Part shown: positions 50,916-63,846 of the stretch, piece by piece
Layout of the letters: every line of letters begins with the position of its first letter
How positions within the stretch are numbered: position 1 is the first letter of the stretch
From: Argopecten irradians
Taxonomy: Eukaryota > Mollusca > Bivalvia > Pectinida > Pectinidae
Assembly (NCBI RefSeq): GCF_041381155.1
Contig: NC_091134.1
Span: 58,993,467 to 59,057,466, forward strand
Direction: 5' to 3'
DNA length: 64,000 bases
The notes under the pieces: generated by a model
What the model was told of the DNA's origin: nothing
Seen by the model: only the letters and a program-made list of their open reading frames with translations
Database searches by the model: none
Program-made: the position numbers and the translations under genes

Positions 50916-53195
50916 TTATGTAGATATCGGATCAGAATCACAGTTCTGGACACGTGTGGATGACAAAGATCTGATGAAGCGCCGGAAGTCCCCTCCCAGT
51001 CTGGGGAGATCCATTACAACCATTATGGCGGCGATAGAACACATGATTGCCGCACCAATATACCCGATGCTCTGCGCAGACGCACGGTGATCCGGGGTAC
51101 TCACAAGCTTCCTCTTATACGACGATAAATCTTTCTTACTCACTGTCAATGTCTGCTTGATCTCGTTGATTTTAGATTCGAGTTGTTTCGGTGTTATAGT
51201 TGTGTTTGTGACATCTTCACAAGGACAGTAACAGACCGGTGAAGTGTACGTAGACTCATAAACCGATGACGTAGAACACATACCTGTATTTATGAAATGA
51301 AACAATAATATTTATTAAACAGATACTTTTAGTTGCTGTTTCACAAAAACGTGCGTTTTGGGGGCTAAAATAATTCCCTTTTTCTTCGAAAATGGCTTCA
51401 TTCCATGTATTCTTTTTATATTTGACTAACATTATTTACCTGGACCAGGCACTGAAGGGGAAGTTTTGATCCCCACATCAATAGTTAACAACTGCGGTGT
51501 TACAGAAAAGAGTCGAGTCCACAATGTCCAAAGAAGACGTCTGAAGTCCTGATGTCTCATCCTCGGAACTCTCCTGCCAGCACGATGAGGATACGTCAAA
51601 CGTACTCGTCATCACAATTTCCTCTGACGAAGAGCTCGTGATCGCTGGTATATACTCAGAGCAAACGTCAGCAGGAAGGTAGGACGCGCTGACATTTTCA
51701 TGGTCATCGAGTTTCAGTAAACCTTAGAACAATAATATTGACCTAAAGGTCATTTAACATCAACTTAAATATGAGCAGTTGACAGAGAGAATGACACTTT
51801 TATTATATCTGTAAATAAATTGATAAATAATCATATTTAACTACACACATAAATATAACCATTGTTTTTTTATACATAACATGAAGCTACCCTCTGCAAA
51901 CATGTACACTATATATATATATATATATAACTATAAAACAGTTTTTTCCTCCCTAGCGCTTTCTCGGCTCATGCCGGTCTTCAGGGGTTTGAATTCTTTT
52001 ATTTGTAAAACATGACGTCATAGTACAATGACGTCATAGTAAGATTACGTCATGACATGGTACATAAAGATATTGTGAATGGTTCGGGAAAATAGACAAT
52101 GAACAAGCTGATTATTTAAGAAGGAATTTCACCAGATTTTTAGACGATTGTTTTATAATCTGGCAATCAGATAAATATGTAAATACATTATTTCAAGAAC
52201 TTAATAAGCTACATCCTGATATACAGTACACAATGGATTCTAGTACAGTAAAACTACCGTTTTTGGATATATCTGTACATATTAAAAATGGTGAAATCAC
52301 TACTGACTTGTATTGTAAGCCGACGGATTCGCATAACTATCTTGATTTTTATTCAAATCATGCAAGGCATGTAAAGCTAAATATCCCCTTTAATTTAGCG
52401 TCCCGTCTAATCACATTCGTAAGTGATAAAACTATTTTAGCTAAACGCTTAGATAATTTAGTCTTTTATCTGCGCAAACAGCATTATCCACAAGAAGTTA
52501 TAGATTATGGAGTTGAAAGAGCAAAAAAAGAAGGACCTATTCATTTAAGGAAACCGAATAAAGTGGAATCCAAAAGCAATATAATACCTTTTGTCTTTTA
52601 ATCCAAACAACTACAATATTTTTCCAATTGTAAAAGGTTGTGAAGATTACATGAAAAATAGCGACAGAATGAAATTGATTTTATCTAACAAGAAAATAAT
52701 AAATTGCAAGCGTCAACCTAAGAACCTTAAACGTATTTTATGTGCGTCAAAATTTGATTCGAAAATTCAAGATACTTCTGTCACTAAATGTATGCAAAAG
52801 CGTTGCAAAACATGTGATATTATTATAGAGTGTAAAAATTATACATTCAAAAATGGTTTTAATTTCAAAATTAAAACTAATATGAATTGTACATCCAAAA
52901 ATGTCATATACGCACTTATTTGTAGCAAATGCTCAGATTTTTATATTGGTCAGACAGGAATGGAATTGAGAAAGTTGTAACATTACACCGACAACAAACC
53001 AAAACAGGCCATCTCAGATATTTAACAGTAAACGAGCATTGTCATATGTGTGCTAATGATAACTTTTTTTATTTTACTAATATATCAAATGTCTAATTCA
53101 GATCTTTTAAAAAGAGAAAATAAAGAAATGTATTTCATTCAACTTATGAAACCTGTATGTATATGGAAACCATCACATGGACACGGTTCTTTTTT

Positions 53196-53230
<35 letters not shown>

Positions 53231-55740
53231 TAAATCATATAAACACACAACCCTATTATAGTTTGAATACATTGAGGTTTAATTTAGTTTTATATCTTTG
53301 ATTTAATCATTTGTTACCATGGCGATAACAGTCAATAACATTACCTTTCAGATACATCATGCCCTTTAGACCACTTTTCCCGCCAATTCCTCGGAGCATC
53401 ATGGAACATTTATGTGCATTGGTGTCATGTTTGAACCCCAGACACTCGTCAGTGCAGAGATCAAAACAATCACTAGGCTCGGGCTTACGTCTGTACGTCG
53501 CCTGAGTTATGTACGTCATATCCGGTACGTCATCGGTCAGAGTAAAGCATGAATCAACATCTGAAATGAGCATGATATAATGTAACGATCTATCAAGACG
53601 TCTTAAGCTGCACAAAGTTAGACCGTTTATTATTGTTAAATAGCACAGCCATATATATCAAAACACATTTTAAAATCGTATTCGAAGACGCTCTGAAAAC
53701 ACAAGAACCACTTCACTCTACAATTTCGATTTTGAATTTTAGTATTATTGTCATCAAGACAGACAATATTGGACGAAAAGTATGATGATTGTTGAGAAAT
53801 TCAACGTTGAACTTATTGTGCAGTTTTACTTTTCAGATAAAAAAACAAACTAGCAAATCTTAACAATATCGTAAACAACAAACCCAAAATTTTATGATTT
53901 CTTGCAGCCTAAGGAGTACCTACCAATGCCGTTTGCTTGGCATAGGAACTGTTTTGATTCCTGACATGCTTCTCTATTGTAAAACATACGACGGATGTCT
54001 AATAAGAAACAGCCGGTTCCCACCTCATTCGCCACGGGTGCGTAGGTCGCCTTGGACGTATATTCGTCACATCCGGCCCATCGCAGAGAATCATCCGCGT
54101 TGTGATGAAGTCCAATCCACATGGTTGGTCTGTTACGGAAAAGGAGAATTGTAAATTGAGAGAAGAACCTGCTAACGTCTTTTTTTTATCTTAAATATGT
54201 GTTCTTTGCGATTCAATATCGAAATCCATTGCATTAACAATTTATACAGCATTTTTAAACATGTGCTCTTTGCGATTCAATATCGAAATGCATTGCAATA
54301 ACAATTTATACAGCATGTTATTTTTTAATTCTATATTTTAGCACTCAGAGTTGAAACGTCAGACATGTCAGACATCATCAGTTCAAGTTTTTTGTCCAAA
54401 ACCGAAGTTCCAATATATTTACACTCGTCCGTCATTCGCACCCTTTTTGTATGTGATTAAGACCATTCTCCCATTACTTTCAGATCTACTATACTATCTA
54501 ACTCAAACTTTTTTCTGGGTATCAGCGATAACATATTAAGTATTCTGCCTTTCAGTATTTTTTATCAACCAGAAGAAGAGTACTTCATTTCCGTTTATTT
54601 TACAAAAGACAGTCTAAATTATATGATTTCACCTGGTAAAAGGATTGAAAGCTGGAACAAATGTGACACCAGGGACGTCACAAATTGCTTTTTAAAAATG
54701 TTTTCAATGGAGTAATCTGACAACAAGGGAGGAAAGATCCGTGATAGAAGCCAATGACAAATAAAAAAAGTTATACTCGACTGTAAGTCCCACTGCCATC
54801 ATAGACACACTGCTGGCGAACAAACTCGTCAGGTACGCGTGTTGGGATAGCCCTCTGATTTTCGCCAACGTTCTGTTAGCTTCCTGACAAACTGCGTGCG
54901 CACCTGCCCAATCCAGTTTACTCATATGAAATTCATATTCACACCAATTTAAATCTGCAAAAGATTTTATTATTATTATTATTTTCGTACATCCTCGATA
55001 CTCACGGTCGTTATATCCACCTGTGGAATATGTTATAGCAAAACTAAAGGCATCCAAAGATTTTCTTTGAAAATTATAGAGAGAGGTGCCCAACATCAAA
55101 GTCATATCACACAGTCAATCACAGGGTTCCGTTTTCGATCATTTTGAGGTATATTAAAGGATTAATCTACCTGAAAATCTGGTGTCGCACACAAAACCTT
55201 CAGTTTTCTATGATATTCCAGAGGTGGGTAGTAACTTCTGGAGTGTCGAGGATGATTATTCTATAATTACTATTAATTTTAACCAATCGGATATTCTGTG
55301 TACATGAATTATTGAGTGATGTCATCACTGGATGGATTTAGTCAGTACGTGAACCTTCTATAACAGGAGATTTTGTGAAAGCTTTTCAGATTTAAGTCCT
55401 TCCTAAGGAAGTGACAAGGGCGTTGATCTAGCGACTCGCCAGCAGTACTACACTAAAACAATAGCGGGTCACTGTCCACTTAGCTTTACTGTCAGTGACC
55501 AGTATAGCTCGCTAATTATCATACCGTACGATAGACATAACAATACTCTATCGCGACATCATGGAGTAAAAAATTATCGCTTAATATTACCATATACTCA
55601 CTAACAACTAATTGGCATTATGTCCCTCACATTGATGTTGTATATTAAAGTCATACTTACTTTGTATACTTACTTTGTATACCTGATACCAGCAGACTAT
55701 TGGGAAGACTACACAACACAGTATATAACATCCACTTCAT
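50916..55740 (-). CDS. C-type lectin / PAN-domain single-pass membrane receptor (complete, six exons)
   Basis: Exons: 55740-55683 (signal peptide, MKWMLYTVLCSLPNSLLVS), 54954-54777 and 54129-53924 (C-type lectin domain), 53560-53345 (PAN/apple-like, five cysteines), 51722-51440 (Ser/Thr-rich stalk) and 51283-50916 (linker, TM, tail). All junctions are GT-AG with agreeing phases; the ideal length is 435 aa. The lectin domain shows the W-A-x-A-x-x-x-C, WIGL, W-A-G-C and F-L-C landmarks. It lacks EPN/QPD, and where WND is expected it has FYNREAC, so canonical calcium-dependent sugar binding is doubtful. TM is about residues 385-406 (IGYIGAAIMCSIAAIMVVM), with a ~29-residue basic tail; the preceding CYCPC...KDLSSYKRK module resembles stalks of molluscan receptors. 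The stalk exon here has one extra A (run of four versus three in copy 1), a +1 shift that may be an error or allele. Likely role: surface recognition, ligand unknown. Confidence 0.85.
51931..53158 (+). mobile_element. Penelope-like element, copy 2 (right part missing)
   Basis: The left terminal repeat and RT/GIY-YIG coding region match copy 1 closely, including FLDD and the IYALICSKCSDFYIGQTG core. The sequence after ATGAAACCTGT jumps to ATGTATATGG, so the final ~950 bp present in copy 1 (3' end, hairpin and right inverted arm) are absent here. Also broken in its coding region. Intronic and antisense to the lectin gene. Confidence 0.8.
51951..51987 (-). ncRNA. Candidate hammerhead ribozyme in PLE terminal repeat, copy 2
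   Basis: Identical in sequence to 21091-21127: CUGAAGA core, CGGC/GCCG stem II, GAA, self-complementary AGCGCU, cleavage-site A and GGG/CCC stem I. Confidence 0.55.
53200..53226. repeat. (AT)n microsatellite
   Basis: Uninterrupted AT tract; in copy 1 the same place is split by the 137-bp palindrome. Confidence 0.9.
54197..54324. repeat. 64-bp tandem duplication at the right edge of copy 2
   Basis: Two adjacent units beginning ATGTGTTCTTTGCGATTCAA and ATGTGCTCTTTGCGATTCAA run to ACAATTTATACAGCAT and differ by a few bases. In copy 1 the Gypsy element begins inside the first unit, right after GCGATTCA. Confidence 0.85.
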
Positions 55741-57120
55741 AATGTCTCCACAATTGTGTGAGAGAAGAAAAACAAAATCTGAAAAAAATGAAACTATGAT
55801 AGACAGGAACAAAACTAAATGATCAGTATCTTTATTTCATGTTCAGCGGTATGAACTTCATTTCATTAAAGCTAAGTTCTTAACGTCCCTACAAACAAAT
55901 ATACACAGCTCCACTTCCACTGATGTTCGTGATGATGCCATGTTAACAAATACACACCAGATATCGATAGAATTCCGCATGTTAATAAATACACATTTCT
56001 TCTGTTGTTTTTAAAACAAAACGTGTTCATGGATTATTCATATTTAGTAATATCCTCCTGCAATCCAGAGGTGAGATAAAAGAGAGACGTTTCATGTTAA
56101 TCATCTGACGACCGAACATGCAAAGTCTGCATTGTCGCTTGGTTATAACATTTCGGAAGAACATTTAGAGAGAGTCGCGAATATTCTAGATTGTTACTAA
56201 CTAGTTATAAATGGTTTTATAAGAAATAACACAGCAATGGAAGAACATGATATAAATTTATAGATTGTGCCTCTACACAACTTACGACAATGAACTATAA
56301 CAATGAAATAATATGTATGATAATGAAATTTTACTGTATTAATTGGTTTTCATTTTGCTTCATTATGCAGATTTTAATTCCAAATGATCTGCATTTAATT
56401 TGAAGCTGATCAATACCAAACATGTTTTAAAACAAATACATTTAGACCGACGAACTGGTTTTAAGCTTTAAAGATATTATTTTGATGAATTTAATGTTGA
56501 TCGAATCACTTCACAGATTCATTTATTTGTCAGATACCTGTTAGCATTTGTATCTATTGATGTATTAAGTCATCATCAAAAGATGAATGTAAACAAAATG
56601 AATATTTTTAAAGTTTGTGTTATCCCTGGACATTTTTTTACTATACCTTTTTTATGTATATGTTGTATCTCCTGCTATGGACTCATTCTCAGGTAAATGA
56701 TATGTCCAAATCTGTTTCCGACAAGAGTATCACATAGGTACTATCAAGCTTCTCCTATATTATGAGGATGAAGGTGGGCCAACATCTCCTAGACAGTGAC
56801 AATATATGTAATTGGGAAACAAAAGATCAATACCGAATGCAGTTACAGGTAAGCTAACTCATTTGTAGTCACGGTGCAATATTCCTTTACATTTTGGAAT
56901 GTTGACTTTATTCTATCTTTGATTAGTCAGTCTTGTATGTGAGTTTCTTTTTATGTATTTTTATGACCATTTACATCCATGTATATTCATTGTGGGTATA
57001 TATTGTTAGGAATTGGTTTTCGTTTTAAAAGCTGAACAAAATTACTGACAATCAGAATTATTGATAGATGTAAGAATATAGATCAATTTCCTCTATCTCC
57101 AGGATATTTTCAGACTTTCA

Positions 57121-57139
57121 TATATATATATATATATAT
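57121..57139. repeat. (TA)n microsatellite
   Basis: Uninterrupted TA dinucleotides. Confidence 0.9.
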
Positions 57140-58529
57140 GTAAATAGAAAGATAATACATTGTAAAGTCACGGGAGTTCACAAAGATGGCCTGGTAGACA
57201 TTTTCTTTTGCAATACACATGCACATGATATCAACCTTTTAGAATGAAAGCTGAGACATTCTTATTCTCCCAGAATGTCGTATTGTGTTTCATCAGTTAA
57301 ACAATATCACACAGTTACAAAACCACTGTGGGTACCCGTACACCGGATATTGGCATCGACGAGGCAGAAAACTATAATAAATATTGACCAATGACTTAAG
57401 TATGATTTTAAAAAGGACCTCCATATCTGCGTAATTTATATCGAATTATCGAGTATCGGTCGATTGACATAAACTTTGCTGTGTTGAGATATCATTTTAT
57501 TGTAAATTGCAGATACATGGTGGGCCGTAATGGTGACACCTGTAGCTTTCACCTGTGATTGACCCTTATCCAAGAAAAACATCCGAACAAATGTAATTTT
57601 TGCTGACATTGAATTAATTGTTTCGTCGAGTCGTTGGTGCTATCAATCAAATTACGCCAGTTAATACACCACATTGATATAATTAGAATGGTTTTACACC
57701 ATTTATATCAAACTCAATACGAAACATTCATCCTAACAGAGATATCGTACAGCATGTTCTGGATGGTCTATTTAACAGTTGTTAGCGAAAAATAGCAATC
57801 CTAATATATTGTAAAACAGTAAGCAGCTTCATTTGATTTCTACTCCTGTGTGTTTAAAGTATTGACTTACGTCTTCAATAAAATTGGTATATTTTTTTCA
57901 TTTTTAGTTCGCCTCTCGAAGGGAGGGAGGCTTATGGAATCCCTTTGGCGTCAGCGTCAGCTTTGGAAATCCTAGGTTAAGGTTTTGGTGGAAGTGTTGA
58001 TTAACTATTATCTGAAGCAACTGACATAACTGACATTGATTACTACAATCATTTTGAATTTAAATAAAAAAAATCCAGAGGCGATATTTGCTGTTCTCAA
58101 CCAGCCTTTGTAAATATATGTTGCCACTTATATCGCTCTATATGCGTTATCCCCACAGAAATAATTCAACACACCATGCAAGTTCTTTAATTTGTTTTAG
58201 CGTTAATTAATTCCAAGTTGTTAAGTAGGTTGCAAATTAAGTAAATATGTATTAATCAATTAAAGTAAAAAATTGCATATACGTATTATGGATTTGAACT
58301 AATAATGAGAAAGTTGTATATCATTTAATAAATTAAATGTTCAGTTACTTTATGAAATTGGAATAAGTGAAAAACTCATTACTTTTACAATCCAGGACAG
58401 AAAATAATAATAACAATAAAAACAATTAGAGGGGCAAAGTTAAAACTTGAGACAGCAAATACAATTCTTTATATAATTGTCTCAGTTGCCACATGTGGCG
58501 TTAGAACTATCTATTCTCTCCGTTAGCAC

Positions 58530-58601
58530 ATGCGGGGATATATCATCCAAACATAATTCATCTCGATGCGGGGATATATCATCCAAACATAATTCATCTC
58601 G
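58530..58601. repeat. 36-bp perfect tandem duplication
   Basis: ATGCGGGGATATATCATCCA and the next 16 bases occur twice in a row without a difference, so the duplication is recent. Confidence 0.9.
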
Positions 58602-59741
58602 ATTATCCCGTTATATAAGATTGCTTTTATGTCAGGTAAATTGTTACATGATGATTTGATATGCCGTGATAAGTATTTGGCCTCTCGCTGTGGCAGTAGG
58701 TCTCATTAAGTGTTTACCTTTCTGAATGTTCTAAGAGGGAAGTGTCTACTTACCAAGATACAGTATAAGAAAAACTGATAAAAAATGGATACGTTACACA
58801 TCGGAGGTTAAACAAACACGACAGCAAAGTCGCCTGGTTTTAATCTTTATAACGGTATCTTCGCAACGCACCAATGTTTGACCTAGAAAAATTTGTTATT
58901 GGCATGGTTCAAATTAAGTCGATGACAAATGTAACCCTCATGTTTAACGGTGTATGATGCGTTCATAAATACAGTGGATCTCTAATAATCCAGATCGATA
59001 GTCTGAAAAATTCATAATCCGGATGGAAATGTGAGGGGACGGATTCACGAAACGTCATTTATACTCACCAGATAGTTATAAATAACGGATGACTTTCCGG
59101 AGAATATAACGTGTTTGCGTACCAAAATGCGTTTCAAATGTCTTTTTTTCAGATATGCCTTCTAGTCATTTTACCTTGTTTCGCTCTCGTACTTGATGAG
59201 TAAAGGGTTGGTTGGTCATCAAAGACTTAGACAAGAATACAACGTACATTGTACTACAAGATTTAATCAGTATTACCCATATCTCAAAGTTATATAAAAT
59301 ATTTCCTAAAAATTCACACTTTTATTGATGAAGATCAGCGCGACATCGTCCTTTTTCGTCTGTGCTTCGCTCAATGTGTAATGTAATCTTAATTTTCGAA
59401 ATTGACAGAAAAATTTGTAGTCGGTAAATCTAATATGACATTTATGACAAAGAAACAGACGGAGAGACAGAAATTTATTCACTAACATATGGCAAATTGA
59501 GAAACAACAACAAAAATAACTCAGACAAGGCAATGTTTTTCAAACAAATCGCATCATGAAAGAATAAGTGCCCTTTTGTTATGTAAATATAAGTCACATA
59601 CATTACAACATGTAAGTTGACAATGGACAAAAGAAAGAGAGATTAAATCTTTCAATCGAGCAACTGACGCCGAGATAGATAAGGTAAGCATATTGTAATA
59701 GTAAGGGAGCTATAGTAGACAGAAAACAATAATTGCATAAC

Positions 59742-60698
59742 AGATAGGTGAGATACAATGGTTCCAGTATAGACTACAACACCGTATACTCCCTTTGAAT
59801 AATAACTTAAAAATTATAAATATTTCTGAAAATAATATATGTAATATCTGTAATACAGCAGTTGAAACAATAGAACATGTTTTTTGGTATTGTCAAAAAT
59901 CTTTTGAAATATGGCAAGATATGAAAAGAATAATATATGAAAAAAACTAATAATGTGGTGGAATTTAAATTAGAAACTATACTGTTTGGTGAGACTGAAT
60001 TTTTTTCAATACCTCTCAATTTTATTATTCTTTATATGAAGTTTTATACTTTTTCTGTATTAAGAAAAAAACAAAACATAAACATGCAAGGTTTGAGTGA
60101 GTTTTTTGTTAACAAAATATGACGTTGAAAAAAAGCTGTCAATTAAAAATGGATGTATTGAGAAATTTGATCAAATATGGATCAATTGGAAATATATTTT
60201 TGAATCGTTCTTGAAATATGCCAATCGATGTTTGAATGATGTTTTTATGTTGTAGTACTTAAATGTGTATGATTTGAATCTTTTTTGTTTTGTTTGTGTA
60301 TTGTCTTTAATTCTTTATATATATGTGTGTCTTTTTGTGCTAGTTTTTGTTTGTATATACAAATATTTTATTCATTCCACTACAAACATTAAACCAAATC
60401 AATTAAATTCCAAATCTTAATGTGAACAGAATTAAATACACAAGTAATTTTCTTAAAAAGTTTTTCCTTTTTTCCCTTTAACTATAATGGCTCTAAAAAG
60501 TATATGTATTGTTTAAATTGATGCATCCTGTGCGAGGACATTATTGTTCGGGGAGTTGACCAGGGCACCCCAACCCTGGCAGCTCTCACCAAATTACCGA
60601 TGTGTATATACATTTGTTGCAATGCCACAAATATATGTACACATCATACTCAGCTGGGGGAATAAAATATTTGTGAAAAAAAAGATAGGTGAGATACA
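59742..60698 (+). mobile_element. 5'-truncated LINE with perfect 16-bp target-site duplication
   Basis: AGATAGGTGAGATACA occurs at 59742-59757 and again at 60683-60698. The 925-bp body between them starts inside the C-terminal part of a LINE ORF2: WFQYRLQHRILPLNNNLKI, then ICNICNTAVETIEHVFWYCQKSFEIW, the C-x2-C...H-x3/4-C segment common at the end of L1/Tx1-like ORF2 proteins. After a stop and 3' UTR it ends in GTGAAAAAAAAG next to the second duplication. The reading frame has at least one shift (around 59940, from the zinc-like segment to NNVVEFKLETILFGE). Orientation is plus. The intact duplication says the insertion itself is fairly young. Confidence 0.85.
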
Positions 60699-62581
60699 CA
60701 ACTTGCTTTATAATTTTCAAATATTACTCTATAATACATTTGTTTACACAATCTTCTTGATATTCTAAACATAATTAATACAATAAATGTTTTTCTTCAT
60801 CAATAACATTCTAATCGTGATGATTTTCATCCTAATCAAAATCACCTAATTTGACCTTGACTTGTGTCGATTGCGTTTTAAGATATCTCAATGTCACAGC
60901 TGCCTTAAGGTTGCACACACTTTAGTCCTGTATTGACGTGTTACACATTGTGATAAGGTATAAGGTTTTCAAAATGGTGCTTGACATGTCAAAAGTCCCT
61001 ATATCGACGCAGTTAGAGATAACAACAATAAAAGAAAAAAACCGTCCTTTTTCATTTATTGTCTGTATGATAACCTTTGTGTGACAATGTTAACTGACAT
61101 TGAGCACATTTTTTTATCAGCAATAGGCTTTTGTAAAAATGAAAAGTTGATAATTTTGGGATATGATTTTCAGTGTTAATATTTGAAGATGAAGCTAACA
61201 GTCAGTTTGGTTAGGTAAACTCAGCCGATTAAGTCGCTCATGGAGAGGAGTTCAACACAATATGAAGATTTTTGAAGAATCAGGAAGGTTTCATGGTAGA
61301 CATTTTTAAATACGCTGTTTTCCTTTGTTCCTTGTATCTTTGAATATCTAGATAAATATTACAGGTGTTATCGATGTAGCACTAAATGTTTTCTCTAACT
61401 GAACACTTGGTCCTTTTATCCTTGTGTTTTATTGCGAGTCCCCTGCAAACCTTTGCATTGTTTATCTCTACACCTCGTTCAATTCCGCTTCATAATATAA
61501 TACAAATTTGAATACCTTATAATCGCTTAAACTGCAAGATTCGGCAGTTCTACATGAAGCAATAAAATTTTATCATTCCATAATATGCCTATATAGTAAG
61601 TTATAACAATCAACTCCACATCCTACAAAACGACTATAAGAACACTTGACTTAAATCATGTTTTATTTCTTACTCAATTATTTTACAACTTAGACCATAG
61701 ACCACAAGTACGTTACCAAGAGACGACACAAATTCACGGATGCTTCAGCGGACGTTATTGACCTTTGTGTAACCTGGACTATCTAAACCTTGTATATCTG
61801 AGGTCAATTAAACTGAACATTGATACAGTGCAGTTATGTTATTGTATACTGATATATAGGTCGACATCAGTAAGAGATATATACTGTAAACGCGCAAAAA
61901 ACAATGAATTTACGAATTCACAATCATCATTATTATGTGAACTTCATTAAGAAAAAGCAATCAGCGTGTTTTAGCGCCTATGTTCTTACTGGAATGCTTT
62001 AAAATAAGATATCCGCTCTTATACACATTATGTAAGTTAGTATACTCCTGCTTGTTGAAGTATGTTGACGCTATATCTAGAAGTTAGTTGTCTTTTATCT
62101 GGGCATGTTAAACAAAGGACTGGCTTGCACTGGGAACCACGACAGGTTGTGAATAAAAATTATGGGAAGATAGGACATTCTGATAAAGTTTGAGTTGACC
62201 TTCACTATATTTTTGTCTTGTTTATTAACGATTTTACTTTGTTTTTTTTTAAATTTTGATTTGAATTGGATTCACATAGTGTGCGTAATTAACACAAACG
62301 TATGTCTATGCCACATACCAAACTTCTAGACATTCACAGTTCATATTTAAGTGTTTATTTGTTCTTTAATTTGGAATGATTATTTTTCTCTTAACTAGTA
62401 TATATGTTACAATAGAAATAATAGTTCAAAAGTCAAGACGACATTAAACTATATTTTACTAGAAATCACATGACCTTGACTTTTCCCAGTTTATCTAAAA
62501 CGATGTATATAGCTACTGATAGTTGACCGACCCAACAGTACGGTGTGCAGCTCTCGTAGGTCAAACCAGACCGCACTCACG
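60699..62581. other. Intergenic upstream of the transporter gene
   Basis: No gene seen. The last ~60 bases before 62582 (CGGTGTGCAGCTCTCGTAGG and following) are GC-richer and probably 5' UTR; no TATA box stands out. Confidence 0.4.
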
Positions 62582-63846
62582 ATGAAGTTTGACGACATCT
62601 TGGTACATATTGGGGAGTTTGGTTTCTACCAGAAACGTCTGTATCTGCTGCTATGTATGCCTGCAATCAGTGTAGGGTGTTATATGATGATGCTGGTCAT
62701 TATCATGGCTACACCACAACATAGGTACGTGTCGGAAGTCTTTTTTTTTGACCTGTTGTCTTGAGTCTTATTTTTACCTGTTGTCTTGAGGTTTTTAGAT
62801 CATGTTACATCTTAAGCCTAAAATAACATAATTGCAGATATATTTATAAAGTTAGTAATAAGATGTTCTGTTGCACACATATTAATATATCTTTCAAACT
62901 TTCAGATAGCAATTCGTTTTATCAATTTTATGGTATTTAGACAACTTACTTATATAATTTACATGTAGCATACTTACAAAAAGATCTATATATACAATTA
63001 TATTTTGTTTTATTGTTCTCACTCATTATTCTTCTCAATGTTAAAATTGAAGTAATTATTATGGAAACATGTTTCCTTAAATTTTAAATTAGCAGGGCCA
63101 GTTTCATCCGGTCTAATCTGGTGTATGGCCGCCATGTCTGTTCATCCACTGTAGGTGGTGAGTTGTGGAACCGAAAGCAATTCTTTTTGAAATAAGCTTT
63201 CTCCTTTCATTGCACTTACATTGATATGCACAACATTCGAATTCACACAGCAATTACAAAGAATAGTTCATGCGTATAGGGTTTCGCCTGTTACCCAATC
63301 CCCCTAGTGTTAATATCTGCGGAAATTAATGTCATCAAATAAAAAATAAAGGTTCTGGAGTTGGAAAACTGCAAGAAAATGTCACATAATATAGTTTTGC
63401 AACTTAGGAATTCCAATGCGTCATCATATCTTGATTTTCAGGTTCATTTTCAGCCTATATAATGTATAGTATGCGCTTATCTTTGTTGAATTATAATCCA
63501 CTTGTATTCAAATGAACTAGTTTCAAAAGTTTGCTTCTCCAAAGAAAGCGGTCCAGGCCACGAGCAACAATATAGTAATCAAGCCCACTTTGTTCCTTGC
63601 AGATGTCAGATCCCGGGATATGAAAACGATACATATGCTTTACAAAGCGAGTTCCATAGAACTTTGGTGAATGCCAGCATCCCATTGGCTGATTCAGACG
63701 AAGACTTTCTGTACGACAAATGTCATATTTACACATGCAATAATGGAGAATCTGCGGCGAACTGCCCGATACAGAATCGAACTCGGACCAAGTGTTCAAG
63801 CTGGGTATACGATACCGAGACTTTCCACGAAACTTTCACCTCAAAG
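62582..63846 (+). CDS. SLC22-type organic cation/anion transporter, first two exons (runs off window)
   Basis: Exon 1 is 62582-62724 (ATG, donor GTACGT) and exon 2 is 63603-63846 (acceptor TTCCTTGCAG, donor GTAGGA). Exon 1 ends with two bases and exon 2 supplies one (AG+A, Arg), so the frame is continuous for 129 codons and leaves phase 0. MKFDDILVHIGEFGFYQKRLYLLLCMPA, with TM1 at about 20-43, is the characteristic SLC22 start (FDDIL..IGEFG.YQ). Exon 2 encodes the large extracellular loop with CQIPG, potential N-glycosylation sites (NDT, NAS, NRT) and the CSSWVYDTETFHETFTS end motif typical of this family. SLC22 proteins are 12-TM plasma-membrane carriers of about 550 residues for organic ions or carnitine; the substrate cannot be told from this part. 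The remaining exons lie beyond 64000. Confidence 0.88.

Larger units (their letters stand above)
39503..54217 (+). repeat. Large duplicated block, copy 2
   Basis: Starts immediately after the gap with GAGGGACTAACCTCGAC and follows copy 1 (from 9224) to GCGATTCA at about 54217. From there it continues into the lectin 5' exons instead of the Gypsy element. Same orientation as copy 1. Two sub-stretches are base-noisy (39503-42468 and about 43250-44175); the rest is about 98-99% identical to copy 1. Confidence 0.95.
55741..59741. other. Intergenic, no gene recognised
   Basis: AT-rich. It contains a TA tract at 57121-57139 and a 36-bp tandem duplication, listed separately, plus a GC-richer patch near 57904-57975 (CGCCTCTCGAAGGGAGGGAG) that may be part of a dispersed repeat. 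No exon or RNA gene supported. Confidence 0.5.

Noticed and set aside
58530-58601. Possible CRISPR-like or satellite array
   Set aside because: Only two adjacent units without spacers in a eukaryotic context; a simple tandem duplication.
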